Positions 21,337 to 33,434 of a stretch of 64,000 bases of DNA are shown in pieces; within the stretch, counting starts at the first letter, position 1, and every line of letters begins with the position of its first letter. The translations under genes were made by a program, and so were the position numbers. The notes under the pieces are model-generated. The model was not told the origin of the DNA, searched no databases, and worked only from the letters and a program-made list of their open reading frames with translations. The stretch is from Gigaspora rosea (Eukaryota; Glomeromycota; Glomeromycetes; Diversisporales; Gigasporaceae), in assembly GCA_003550325.1 (NCBI GenBank), contig QKWP01001074.1, forward strand, positions 7,501-71,500, given 5' to 3'.

Positions 21337-22382
21337 CAGTTATAGGACATGTCTCTTTGAAATAAGTTTATAATAAAAATTATAATAAAAACATATAAAT
21401 TTACTATAAAGTTTGGGCTAAAGATCCTTTTCGGCTTAACTAATTAACTTAAAATTAAATTTTACAAACATATAGAACAAGAAAAGAAGAAAATTTTGAG
21501 CTTAAAAACCATATTGAAATTTTGTCAGTTTTGCACTTTTTCAAAATGTAACTTCGACAAAAACAAAAATTTACTAATTTTAAATCAGCAATTATGTGTA
21601 AAATCGTGCTCTGAACAACTTTACTTAGGCGACAAAAGAAGGTTACCTTGTAAGAAAAATGAGTTTGCTATATGCCAAAGTTAAAAATTTTCAGTTTGCA
21701 ATATAAAACCCCTTTTTTTGTTAATATAACCTGTTTTGGCCTCTAAGTAAACTTGTTCAGGGGGTATTTCTACTTGGTTCGAGGTCAAAACACATTTTCT
21801 TAGACCTTTTCTCGGTAAAAAATAGGGTTAAAGTTAGAGAAAATTTTTTTTTAAAAAAAAAATTTTTTTCTCTAACTTTAACCTATTTTTCACCTTGAAA
21901 AGGTCCAAAAAAACGCATTTTGACTTCAAACTGAGTAGAAATAGCCCCTGAACAAGTTTATTTAGAGGCCCAAAGCAGGTTATCTTGACAAAAAAAGGGT
22001 TTTATATTGCAAACTAAAATTTTTTAACTTTAGCATATAGCAAACCCATTTTTCTTACAAGGTAACCTTCTTTGGTCGCCTAAGTAAAGTTGTTCAAAGC
22101 ACGATTTTACACATAATTGCTAATTTAAAATTAGTAAATTTTTGTTTTTGGCGAAGTTACATTTTGAAAAAGTGCAAAATTGACAAAATTTTAATATAGT
22201 TTTTAAGCTCAAAATTTTCTTCTTTTCTTGTTCTATATGTTTGTAAAATTTAATTTTAAGTTAATTAGTTAAGCTGGGAAGGATCTTTAGCCCAAAGTTT
22301 ATAGTAAATTCATATGTTTTTATTATAATTTTTATTATAAACTTATTTCAAGCCTATTTTAAGAGGACATATCCTATGACTG
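21337..22382. mobile_element. Fold-back element, 1046 bp palindrome
   Basis: Two arms of about 520 bp meet at an A/T-rich axis near 21857. Ends are CAGTTATAGGACATGTC and its near-complement GACATATCCTATGACTG. ttat flanks it on each side (21333-21336, 22383-22386), a probable target duplication. The frame at 21496-21684 lies wholly in one arm and is mirrored in the other, so it is not a credible gene. Confidence 0.8.
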
Positions 22383-22653
22383 TTATTATTATTATTATTA
22401 TTTCTAAATTTTTTTTCACTTGCTTTTTTTTTAATAATTGTTAAATGGATACCAGTTCTAAAATTTTAATTCAGAATTGATATAATTTCAGAAATAATGC
22501 GAAACAAGAATAAATAAAATACTTTTGCTATTAATAGTGTTATAGAACGATAGTTTATTATATTATCTTATTATTTTATTATTTCATTTTTATTATTATA
22601 TTTTATTATTATATTGTATTATATTATCTTGAGAAGTTAGATACTTAGAATAG

Positions 22654-22887
22654 TTAATACCGCTTATAACGCTTATACCGATTATAACGCTTATACCAAT
22701 TATAACTCTTATAATGATTATAACGCTTATAACGCTTATAGCGCTTATACCACTTATAATGCTTATGACGCTTATAGCGCTTATACTGCTTATGACGCTT
22801 ATAGCGCTTATACTGCTTATAATGCTTATACCGTTTATAATGCTTATGTTGCTCTTGTAGATTATAGTGTTTATTATTGTAAATCAA
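22654..22887. repeat. Minisatellite of 9-bp units (cgcttataa)
   Basis: About 25 units of the type cgcttataa / cgcttatac / tgcttataa run without interruption. On the minus strand they form an open frame of KRYKRYKHYK-type repeats, 77 codons. The unit length is a multiple of three, so the frame is kept open automatically. I list it as satellite DNA, not a gene. Confidence 0.8.
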
Positions 22888-23516
22888 TGCTTATAACACT
22901 TATTCTAAAATGTATTTAAAGACACAGAATTTCCCTTAGTCAAACTAGACCAAGACACCCTACTTCTCTTATATTTATTATACATCTTGTACCGGGATTT
23001 CTTAGAAACAAAAACCTAAGGATAGCCCTCTTATAGATTATTAATAAAGAAACTATTTATCTGAATAACGCCAAGTTTATTATCAAGTAATAGTAAAATC
23101 GATAATTTTTTATTGAATCCTCTTACGAACTGCTCTTAGAGAAGAGTATAATTTCTTACAGACTAAGAAATTATGCCTACCTCTTGGACACTGCTATAAA
23201 CTAATAAAGGATCCCTGTAGCTGTGTTGTTGTTATAGTAAGGAGTTAAAGAAGACCTCTCTACTGTAACAATAGATCACTTTAAGATTCATTTATTTATA
23301 TATTAATTCAATTTTCTTGAGTTTTTTATTTTAATTTTATTTAATAATATCAGGTTCATATAGTTTTGATCAATTACCAATAATTACTTCACAAAAAACT
23401 TAATTCACGGAGAATTAATTTCAGGCAAGGTATATTGCAATTGATTAATTCACAAACTAGTTCATTTTATAAAACATTATTTCACCAAAAGCTAATTTCG
23501 CAGGCAAATTATTCTA
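22888..23516. other. Intergenic stretch
   Basis: No gene or clear element. Short inverted blocks occur around 23150-23175. Confidence 0.3.
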
Positions 23517-24791
23517 CATGGGGTGATTGAAAAGTTTTGAACTTAGATCAATATCTTAATCATTTTTAAAGATACAATTTTAAAATTAATATACATAAAT
23601 ATAGTGGTTCTGAAATTCTGTAAAAAAATTTTTGTTAAGTTTTAATCAGATAGTTATTAAAAAAATTAGATATTAAATTTATTAACTTGAGCAATTGGAA
23701 ATTATTAAAATAAAAATTTAGGGATTATATATATGTACCCAAAGGTATATATATCCGCATCATGTGATCTATAGATTACCACCAAAATTCAAGATCAGGT
23801 GTAATGTTATACAATCAGAAAAATTCAAAACAAACGTTCGTTTTGACAAAAAATTGCTCATTTCGCAAGAAACTGCATACTAAACCACCTTCTGTACATT
23901 AATTAAAAGTTTTCCTTGAGCGATTTTACTATACAATAGCCTAAACCCTAACCCTAATATAGTTTTCACTCTAACCCTAACCTAATATAAACAATGTTGA
24001 TTTTGTATGTAATATCATATAATCAAAATAATGGGTACAAAAAAATTTAATGTACCCTACGAGTATACAAAATTAATTCAAAAATTTAAATTAAATTTAT
24101 TTATCAAAAATTTTTATATAATAAAAAAATTTATATATTTAAAATAATAATTTGTATTTGTATAATTAAAATTTATATAAATAAAATTTTTTTATAATTA
24201 TTTAAAAATTTTTAATATATGTTAAAAATCTATGTATAACTTACTTTATAGGAATTTATTTACTAAATTGATAGATAAAAATTACTAATAAGAATTTTTA
24301 TTTTTTTAATTTAAATAAATTTTAATAATTTTATTTAAAAATATAATAGTTGTAAAAAATAATTATTAAAAAAAAATTATTATTTTTTATAAAATTTGTA
24401 AAATATTAAAATTTAAAATATATATAGCTTCGCAAAATAATAAAATTTTTAAATTTTAAAATTTTTTAAATTTTAACATTTTGACTTAAAAATAAATTAT
24501 GTATTTAAAAACTATATAATTGAAATTATTATTATAAATTTTCAAAGAAATTTGTTTAAAATTTTTATTTTTTTAATATTTTTAAACTAATTTTTATATA
24601 TAAAAAATTTATAATAGTTTTTATATACATAATTAAAAATTTAATATTTTAAAAACTATCTGATAAAAATGGACAAAAATTTTTTATAGAATTATCATAA
24701 CCACTATATTTATACATATTAATTTCAAAATGATATCTTTAAAATTGATTGAGTTATTGATCTAAGTGCAAAACTTTTCAATCACCCCACG
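23517..24791. mobile_element. Mariner-like non-autonomous element, 1.28 kb
   Basis: Long inverted repeats: CATGGGGTGATTGAAAAGTT at the left; the right end reads CGTGGGGTGATTGAAAAGTT on the other strand, and homology continues for about 140 bp through atagtggtt. TA lies just outside each end (23515-23516, 24792-24793). TA targets and such termini suggest Tc1/mariner. The interior is extremely AT-rich, with interstitial CCCTAA repeats near 23941-23985 and no transposase. Confidence 0.75.
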
Positions 24792-25303
24792 TAGTTATTG
24801 TCATTAGAGTTTAGGTTTAAATTTGGTGCAATTTATAAAAAAATTGTCAGTACAATATGGGCTCTCAAAAGTAGATTTGATGATCATAGATTTTGAGAAA
24901 ATCAGCAAAAACAATTTTTGTTACACAAAATCAAACCAATCTAAAATAGTTTATTTATAATAAACAAGCATATTTAAACAGGATTATTAGATCTATATAT
25001 CTTCTAGAAGGATTAGAGCATAGTAAATCTTAGTAAATCTATTTTTAAATTATGGCTTTAACCTTTTATTGCAAAAATTTATTAAGTGATTAGACTTTTA
25101 TTATTAAATAAAAAAGATTTGGCTTTAAAGTTTACACCTGTCAACCAAGCAGATTAATTTTCAAAAAATTGTCAAATTCCTTGGTTTCTACTTTTGATAG
25201 TCCATATATTTAATTAATCATCTGCAAAATGATTATCTATAAACTAAGTTTTTATTAAGCGTTTGTCAGTGAAAAATACAGATACAGATTCATTTATTTA
25301 TTA
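24792..25303. other. AT-rich intergenic stretch
   Basis: No gene or structured element recognised. Confidence 0.3.
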
Positions 25304-26585
25304 TGGTCCAGTGCAAAAAGATTTGCACACCAAAATATTTGGTAATTTTTGTACTAAATAAAAGTTTTTAAATATTTGATTAATTATTTAAAATTTTTTT
25401 ATATTAAATAAAGTAGGTTTCAATCTAACTTTTTATATGATTTTAATTATTTTAATAACAATTTATTTTAATAATTTATAATACAAAACTTTTTAAAATT
25501 TTTTAAAAAAAATTGTTTTTTTTTTAAAAATTTTATTTTAACATTTTCGAAACCAATTTGCATTTTTATAAGTTTGTACTATGCAAGTACATTGATGTAC
25601 ATATAATAAACATGTGGTTAAAATTTGAGCAAATTTGGATTACTGGTTAAAAAAAATTAAGTTTTAAAGTTAGATAATTAATAAATTATTAAAAATTTAT
25701 CATATACTCCAACTTGTAGAATTGATAATAACTTCTGGCCCACTTGCCCATTTTGAATAATTTAACTACCAAAATGTTCATCTAAATTAGACGATTCTCA
25801 CAAGCACAAAATTGTTAAAATCCAATTACAGGATCCCAAGATCATTCAACTTTTGTATAATTTCAATAGTAAATTTAAATAATTTTTTTTATCATTGAAT
25901 AACTACTGATCCACTAGCCCATTTTAAATGATTTAACTACCAAAATGCTCATCTCATTGAGACGATTCTAACAAGCCCAAAATCGTTAAATTCCAATCAC
26001 AGGATCCCAAATCAATAAAGAATTGTATTATTTTAATCAAATTGGTTCTATATATATAAACTAATTTGATTGAAATGATACAAATCTTTATTGATATTGG
26101 GATTCCTGTGATTGGAATTTAATGATTTTGGACTTGTTAGAATCGTCTCACTAAGATGAGTATTTTGGTGGTTAAATCATTCAAAACGGGCTAGTGTATC
26201 AATAGTTATTCAATAATAAAGAAATTTATTTAAAATCACTATTGAAATTACAAAAAGTTGAATGATCTTGAGATCCTGTGATTGGATTTTAATGATTTTG
26301 TGCTTGTTAGAATCGTCTTATTAGACAAGCATTTTGGCAGTTAAATCATTCAAAACGGACCAGTGGATCAAAAGTTATTACCAATTACTGAAATTGGTAC
26401 AATTTATATATAGTAAATTTTTTAAAAAAAGTTTTTATTTTAACAATAACATAATTAAACTAATTTTATTTTTATAAATCTGAATAGTAAATAAATATTT
26501 TGAATTAAAAAAATTAAAAATTAAATTATAAAAAAAAATTTTGAATTATAGCTATTCAATATGCAAATCTTTTTGCACTGGACTA
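25304..26585. mobile_element. TIR element containing nested palindromes, 1.28 kb
   Basis: Inverted ends: GGTCCAGTGCAAAAAGATTT at the left, and the right end gcaaatctttttgcactgga. It is the long relative of 16837-17444. The extra length is an inserted palindromic block (25723-26388). Confidence 0.7.
25723..26388. mobile_element. Palindrome within a palindrome (fold-back family)
   Basis: The outer arms (about 25723-25870 and 26240-26388) pair with each other, and the inner arms (about 25890-26050 and 26070-26215) pair separately around an axis near 26060. Both pairs carry the same motifs (cccattttgaataatttaac, gacgattct, ccaatcacaggatccca), so a second copy of the family has inserted near the axis of the first. 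The single-layer form is at 20889-21321. Confidence 0.7.
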
Positions 26586-27441
26586 TATAAGTCCATGGTT
26601 TTTAATTTTATTTCAAAAGAATCAAATATAATAATTTAGTCCACAATAATAATGAGGTTTTTTAACCCCTTTAAAATTAATTTATTACAATATTAATTAT
26701 ATTATATAGTTAGTAAATGTGTAGCAACCAATAATAGTTTTATTTGCAGTCGAAAGATTACAGGGTGATCATTTTTATATAACAATAAAAAAAGTATCTG
26801 GCTTTAAATTTAATGTGCTAACCTGACTATGAAGGGTTCAGGTTGCAAGTGCATTAAATTCAAAGCCAAATGAGCTGTTAATAAAAGTAAAACATCTAGT
26901 AACGGATTTATTTTTCTTTTTCTTTATAACAAATAAATCATTTAGCTTAATCAGGTCTATTTGGCATATAAATAGTACTTATGATCTAAATGTATTATTA
27001 AAAAAAACAGAATGTAATTAATATATTTTATTTTTTAAAAATTTTAATTTTAAGATGCAATTGAATAACATTCCTAATTTTAAGATGCAATTGAATAACA
27101 TTCCTGGTTTAATTGTGACTGCATTATGTAGCTACCCTAATTACTTAGTAAACATATCTTCACAGTTTACTATGTTTTTTTACTAGTTCCTAGGCAGATC
27201 ACAAATTAAATATAAACTGGTATAGTAAAAATATAATTAGCATTCTCTTATTATTAGATAGTAAAGATTTTTTTGCAGCATAAGAGTCTCACTATAATAT
27301 GGATATTTTGTAATCTTTGTTTATTGTGTGTTCTTGCTGAGACCACTTTATTTTTTGTTGAAATATGAATAACAAACAATAGAAAAAAATAGTATACAAT
27401 TAATTTTTCATAATAAGCTATTAGTTCTTACAATAAAAATA
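26586..27441. other. Intergenic stretch with small repeats
   Basis: A hairpin at about 26798-26872 (ggctttaaatttaatgtgc pairing with gcattaaattcaaagcc). A perfect 30-bp tandem duplication, aattttaagatgcaattgaa and the following ten bases, at 27046-27075 and 27076-27105. No gene. Confidence 0.55.
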
Positions 27442-28322
27442 TTAAGAGTAAAGTATATGTAGATCAATTTTCATATGATCTTGATAGCAAAAATTTTTCT
27501 TTTTAAAATTAAAGAAATTTTATTAAGCAAGTTATTTTAAAATTTGGGTCTTCTAAAATGCACCTATGGTGTTCTACACTATGTTACACAAACCTATAGA
27601 ATAGCCAATCAAAATTTAAGATTAGTGTAATATAAAATTTCAGTTTTTTTGTTTATTTTTCAAAAAAAACATTCATATCTCTAAAGTTTGCTTATGAAAC
27701 CATCTTTGGGGCTCTAATAAAAAAATTCCTTGCTAAATTTTGGTATAAACTATGCTCCCTGCCCCATCCCAGGTCTCACCCTAACCCTAAAGTAATAAAA
27801 ATTTTTTTTTGTTTTATAAAAGTTTATTTTTTGTTTTTGTTACTCAGATTTGTAAATCTAATTTATCTATGGTATAAAATACCATAGGTGCAGTTTATAT
27901 TATCTGTTAAAATTTATTATAAAAATTGTAGAGTAGATATTTGTGATTCTAATAGTAGAAAAATTATTAATATTGGTTAGATATTCATTAAGAAGCATAT
28001 AGTTATAGATTTTTGTTTACAAAAATTATATAATGATCATATAATCTAACCAATCAAAATTAATGTTTTTGTCACTGTAGCAAATTTGAGGCCATTGCAG
28101 CAAGCTTTATGATATATACAAGTATGCTTTTTTAAAATAATTTGTTTATTAAAATTTATATCTTTAGAAAGTATATATTTTAATCTACAAAATATAAGAT
28201 TTTGAAAAAATTAATTGTGTTCTTGAAAATTTTTATTAGTGGTATTTTTTTATTTTTTATATAAGATCTTGATTTGCTATACATATTATATGAAAATTGA
28301 TCTATGTATACTCTGTTCTTAA
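27442..28322. mobile_element. TIR element with TTAA ends, 881 bp
   Basis: Left end ttaagagtaaagtatatg followed by tagatcaattttcatatga; the right end, on the other strand, reads ttaagaacagagtatacatagatcaattttcatat. TTAA stands at both edges. It contains the MITE at 27559-27892. No transposase. Confidence 0.65.
27559..27892. mobile_element. MITE, tgcacctatggtgtt family, better copy
   Basis: Inverted ends tgcacctatggtgtt and, at the right, aataccataggtgca. The centre has CACCCTAACCCTAAAG. Same family as 16485-16822. Confidence 0.75.
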
Positions 28323-28394
28323 AAGTTCTTAATGAAAGTAATTTAATAAGTTCTTATACTGGCCTATTTTTTCTAAAGGGTCATATATAATTTA

Positions 28395-28740
28395 ACAGTA
28401 TTCAACAGAAACTATTTTTTTATCTTTCTAGATAAAAAACATTTTAGCAGTTGTCTAGTCTATTCTGGCCTAAACTTTAGATAACCAGTCATTACTAATG
28501 ATGGCTTGGTAAAGTGAAGCATTAATCACAACAATGTTAATAGAAACTTGGATGATGCCACCAACTTTGAATAGAAAAGCTGAAATCTTCTTCAAGACCC
28601 TTTTACTTTCTCTATGCATGCTAATCATATTAATAGTAGATGGCCTTTCAATCTTAATACTTAACTCCTTAAAAAGTAAGTAGAGACTATACTCTGGATG
28701 ATTCACTATCCACAATAAAGAAAACATTTGGTCTAAGACT
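28395..28740 (-). pseudogene. Decayed gypsy protease fragment
   Basis: The frame contains IERPSTINMI and ISNDWLSKV, aligning with IDRPSTVLMI and VGNDWLKKA of the first element, and continues past a stop as ARID. The active-site DSG is not preserved in frame. Confidence 0.7.
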
Positions 28741-29509
28741 TTAGCATTATAATAAAATACAATAGATTTAATTTTAGAAGGTATATTTTTAATTTTTCTT
28801 TTAGGAGCTAGTTTTTCTGTTGCAGGTTTTGAGTCAAATCAATATGCAAAGAGGGAACAATATGTAAAAGTTGTCCAATAGTAATATTGGCAGGTTTTTC
28901 TTATATATTAGCTATAATAGAGTATAGAGTTTTAAGAAAAGTGATTTAGATAACTCTTCTTCTGGACTTTATTTATGAGGTAATGCAAATCATTTTACTT
29001 TAGAATATTCTTTTTTATTTTTTTTAAATATGGGGTTTTTACTACAACTTTCTTTTGTTTTCACTATATTGAATTCAACCTTATTAACATCAACTTCCTA
29101 TACAAACAGTGTTGGAAATCTTATGTTCTCAGGTTCTCATAAGAACATCACTTGTAATTTGAGAACATTTACAAAATTTAAGATATTCTCTATTAAATTT
29201 TTTTGAGAACATTAAGTTTGAAAAATATGTTTTCTATATAAATATATAAAATAATAAAAAACTATTTTATTAATCTAGCAGTTTAAAATAATTATAAGCT
29301 TATAAATATTTAATTGTTAGTAGTTGATATAGAGAAAAATTTAGTTGTTCTTGAATCATAAAAAATTTTATATAATATAGTTTATTGATTTATTTATTTC
29401 TAGTTTGGTGCAATATAGCCCTTATTATATAAACTTTGATATATATATAGTATTATAAATTTCAGAGAGCTAAACTCACTATGATAATAATTTTTATAAG
29501 AAATTACTT

Positions 29510-30031
29510 AATTTGTAATCCGTGAGTAAGGGAAAGGATTTGATTAGTGATCGGTGGGGTGCATATTATAATCAAAACAATTAATACCCATAATCTGGAG
29601 CCATTTTTTAATTTTCTCGATTTCTGCAAAGCTAACATCTTTTGTGTTTCTATAAAAATTATAAAGCTGATTTTTCTTTTCCTAAAAGTGGTAAATTTAT
29701 CAAAATTGACCCAATGGGCCGTGAGATATTATCATTTTATCTTCATGATCATATGAAATTTCTTTACAGATCTGCAAAGAAATTTCATATGATCATGAAG
29801 ATAAAATAATAACATCTCACGGCCCATTGGGTCAATTTTGATGAAATCACCACTTTTAGAAAGAGAAAAATCGCCTTTATAATTTTCATAGAAACACAAA
29901 AGATGTTAGCTTTGCAGAAATTGAGAAAATTAAAAAATGGCTCCAGATTATGAGTATTAATTGTTTTGATTATAATATGCACCCTGCCAATCACTAATCA
30001 AATCCTTTCCCTTACTCACGGATTACGAATT
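29510..30031. mobile_element. Near-perfect 522-bp palindrome
   Basis: Arms of 261 bp around an axis between 29770 and 29771 (acaga|tctgc), from aatttgtaatccgtgag to ctcacggattacgaatt. Each arm translates, outward to centre, into nearly the same 69 residues; these are mirror copies, not two genes. The few mismatches imply a recent origin or ongoing correction. Confidence 0.85.
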
Positions 30032-30461
30032 AACAAATCTTTAGTTATTATAATTTTAACTTTAGTACTATATCTTAAAATTTATAGTAAAAATTTTTTT
30101 AAATCTATAAATTTACTAACAGTAAAAAAGAATAGTATATTATATTTACTTATTTATTTAAACATTCAAAAGATATTAATAGCTTATTTAAAAACTAAAT
30201 ATATAAACTGAGCCAAGCCAATAACATCTCTAACAATATATAAAAAATCTCAAATATTAATTTTTAAAAAAATATACACATAAAGTTATAATATTATTAT
30301 TATGAATAACTTAGCTTTGTTGATATAGTTTGTTAAATTAATATATTTTATATTAATAATTTTTAAATATATTAATTAAAAATAAAAATAAAAGAATAAC
30401 TAAAAGTATAAAAGTATAAGTGTGAGAAAAATAATAAGAGAAAAAAATAAAAAAGAGTAAG

Positions 30462-31042
30462 GGAGTGCAGTAAATCACATAATTAGGGTTTACATAGGTC
30501 CTGACCCCCCTAGTGATAGGACTATTGACCAATCAAATTTAAAAAAACTCAAAAACGTCTTTGACCTGAAAATAAGCTACCCCACAATCGACAAACCTCG
30601 CTACATAGTAAAGTCTAAATTTTACTAAGCAAATCGAAAAAAATCAATTAAGTAAACTTATTCATCAGATCAAAATACACTTACCACAAAATTTTCATAA
30701 GTATCGGAGAATTTTTTATTAATTGACTTTTGATTTTTACGTTCGACAAAAAAATTAAAATTTTTTAAAAAAATTTATTCGACGAAAATAAAAGTTAAAG
30801 GTTAAATAATAAAATGTTTTCTAATACTTATGAAAATTTCGTGAAAAGTGTATTTTGATCTGCTGAATATGTTTACTTAATTGATTTTTTTCGATTTGCT
30901 TAGTAAAATTTAGACTTTACTATATAGCAACTATCTGCGATTAACTAAAAATCGATTTTCTTCAATATGATTGGCTATTTATACTATATATATATAGGAC
31001 GTGATATGGGCCCCTAAAAAATTACGTGATTTTCTGCACTCC
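30462..31042. mobile_element. Fold-back MITE, 581 bp, 4-bp target duplication
   Basis: Ends GGAGTGCAGTAAATCAC and GTGATTTTCTGCACTCC, with taag on both sides (30458-30461, 31043-31046). Long internal arms (about 30603-30750 and 30775-30925) pair through tttactaagcaaatcgaaaa and its complement. Confidence 0.75.
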
Positions 31043-31458
31043 TAAGAAAGAGTAAAAAAGAGTGAGAAAGAGTAAGGAAGAGAGAAAAAGAAAGTGAGAA
31101 AAAGAAAATAAGATAGAAAATGAGAAAAAGAAAGAAAGTAGAAAAGGAAAAAAAAGAGAAAGAGAGAAAAATTTTTTGAATTGAGAACATAAAAAAATTT
31201 TTGAAAACATTAAATTAAATAAACATGTTCTTATGAGAACATAAATTTCAAAAGAGATTTCCATCACTGTCTATAAAGTGATTCTTGAATTCTATCTTTT
31301 TTATGACTATGTCTTTTGGGACTTTCTATACTTCCTTGTTTAGAGACTATGTTAGAATTACTAAAAGGGTTTGCATTTTTTTACATTGCTTGTAATATAA
31401 GGTTGTGATAGGTTTGCATTATTTATGGCATTGAGCCAAGCTATAAAAAGGCCATTCC

Positions 31459-31812
31459 TAGGGTTGCATCAGTCCGGTCTGGTCCAGTCCCTAAGAGGAC
31501 TGTTATCATAGTGTTTTACGGTTCGGTCTGGTCTCGTCCTTCAGTCCCATAACAGTCCTTTAATAATTACGTCAATCTTAATATATAAGATTTTATTGGC
31601 CAAAAATAACGTAATTTTATTGTCAAATGTAAACAAATATCATATAATCTATATTACACCTGATCAAGAAATTTGATTGGGTGATACAAATATCACAGTA
31701 ATGTTTACAAGGACTGGTCCCAGGACCGGTCCTTTAATAGTCCCACAGTCCTTATCGGTCCCAGTTTGGGACCGGTCCTGGACCTGTCTTTTTCAGGACC
31801 GATGCATCCCTA
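31459..31812. mobile_element. hAT-like MITE, 354 bp
   Basis: Ends TAGGGTTGCATCAGTCCGGT and GGACCGATGCATCCCTA; flanks gccattcc (31451-31458) and gccatttc (31813-31820), 7 of 8 the same. Subterminal repeats of the type ggaccggtcc. Inserted in the decayed gypsy element. Confidence 0.8.
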
Positions 31813-32439
31813 GCCATTTCTTCTCCAGAAGACTAACAAAAGTTTGTTGGTCTCTTCTTTCTTTAGGCATCTTGTTATTGTCAATAAAAAATATTAAAGT
31901 TTGAAGGGTTTTTTTGTTGACTATAATATGGCCTTTATTATTACTATTAAACCCGGAGGAACTATTGTTGCTTTCTGTAGGTTCTTTGCAAGTTTTGACT
32001 TAAATGCCTAATTTGACTACACTAGAACCCCAAGCAATCTATGAACAGCTAACTATTTTAAAAAATCTTAATATATTACTAAAAATAGAAAAGGTCTACA
32101 GAAAATAGTCAAAAATAAGCATTAATATTACTAAATATAGAAAAGATCTACAAAAAATAGTCAAAAATAAGCAAAAGCAAATAGTGACCTATCTATGTAT
32201 AGCTCAGGGTTCTACTACACCTATAACAAACAAATCTTAGATAAGTAACTCTTGGTATATTTTTTCTATAGTTTTTTTTCTGCAACTAGATGGTCATTTG
32301 ATTAATAGCTTCTAATACTTTTTTCATTAGATTCTTAGTTCCTGATGAAGCTGTCGCAACTAAAGGGGCTGAAGCCTAAAAATAAAAAAGAAAAGAGTAA
32401 CCATTAATGTGAGGAGAATACACAGGATGAGTAAAAGTT

Positions 32440-33062
32440 TTTTTGAAAGCATTTTTGAATATCTCAAACACTATTTGAAAGGTATTAGGTAAGAAAGAGG
32501 ATACTGCAGCAAATAATTCAGACTATAATCCTTTTATAAATAATTGAGCTTTAGCTGTATCAGGATACTGTAGTCCCTTAGCTCAATACAGCATATCAAT
32601 TGTTCTATTGCAATATAATAGGAGTTAACAAATTTACTATAATGCTGCTTTCAAGTAAGATCAGTGAACCATTTACTTTTCAATGCAGGAGTATGGAACT
32701 AATTAATAAAAAGAGGCTTGAAGCTATTAGGCAAATGATTAGGGTCATTCCACTAGTCTATAACAGGAACTTGATTATAATAAAACATCTACTATATTGC
32801 GGCTGGGTTTTTTAAACAAGATATAATAACAGGAATTTTTTATGCTTATTGAATTTAATTAGCTTCAAAAGCTATTTTGGCTTTCTCCAACCATGAGATA
32901 GGGTCTTGATCTCTGCCTGTGAAACTGGGATTTTCTATCTGCTTTAATTCAGGCTGAGAAAGAACAATATTAACTTGCGGAGCTAGTGCTACTTGAAGCT
33001 GCTGAACAAATTGTACAATTTGGTTTGCAAGATTGGTTAAAGAAGTTTACTGACTTGGATTT
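32440..33062 (-). pseudogene. Decayed gypsy gag
   Basis: On the minus strand the N-terminal part reads NPSFTGRDQDPISWLEKAK, matching TFVGGNQDLVEWM of the intact-order element. Further on, PDTAKAQLFIKGL matches the capsid segment around IKAQIFVQGL. Many stops and shifts. Confidence 0.7.
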
Positions 33063-33188
33063 GCCATAAGGTTGATATAAAAATAAAAAAAATATAGCTT
33101 TTAATTGGTAGGAACGTATAGTTCAAAGTAAATAAAATACTAAATTTAATATCAAAATAATGTGTATATCCACACAATCAGTACCAAA

Positions 33189-33434
33189 TATAACTACTAA
33201 AATAGAAGAGACTATATGTTTATTTGATTTAACTCTAATAGTTACAAGTAGATAAAAGAATTCAAATATAACAGAAAGACTAGAAATTTGAAGTTTTGTT
33301 AATTTATATGGGTCGATAATAAATCACATACTTATGCGGAAACAGAGTAACAGTAAGAGAAATGATTATTTGAAACAAAATTTTAAGCAAATAAAAGTCT
33401 TTTTAGCACTACACTAGCTTACATCCTTTATTAG
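33189..33434 (-). repeat. LTR fragment of the second gypsy element, part 1
   Basis: Directly abuts the primer-binding site. Its sequence (gatttaactctaatagtt, then ctagcttacatccttta) recurs at 33850-33925. The LTR is interrupted at 33435 by a DNA element and resumes at about 37319. Confidence 0.5.

Larger units (their letters stand above)
29107..31269. mobile_element. TIR element, 2.16 kb, with two nested fold-backs
   Basis: Ends CAGTGTTGGAAATC and, from the right, CAGTGATGGAAATC, each followed further in by tatgttctcataagaacat. Flanks tatacaaa and tctataaa agree at 6 of 8 positions, suggesting an old 8-bp duplication of hAT type. No transposase. It is inserted in the decayed gypsy element, which resumes at 31270. 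Confidence 0.6.
28395..33188 (-). mobile_element. Second Ty3/gypsy element, decayed, pol mostly lost
   Basis: A minus-strand element related to the first. The protease fragment lies at 28395-28740, gag at about 32440-33062, and the primer-binding site at 33170-33188 (ccacacaatcagtaccaaa against ccacacaatcagcaccaaa in the first element). RT, RNase H and integrase are absent: homology stops near 28395, next to the TTAA element. The body is opened by a TIR element (29107-31269) and a hAT MITE (31459-31812). An imperfect tandem duplication, unit about 55 bp, lies at 32069-32171. Confidence 0.75.

Noticed and set aside
22654..22887. CRISPR-like array
   Set aside because: Contiguous 9-bp units without spacers, in a eukaryotic genome; a plain minisatellite.
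29547..29994. Two nearly identical 69-residue ORFs facing each other
   Set aside because: They are mirror arms of one palindrome; no domain and no independent evidence.
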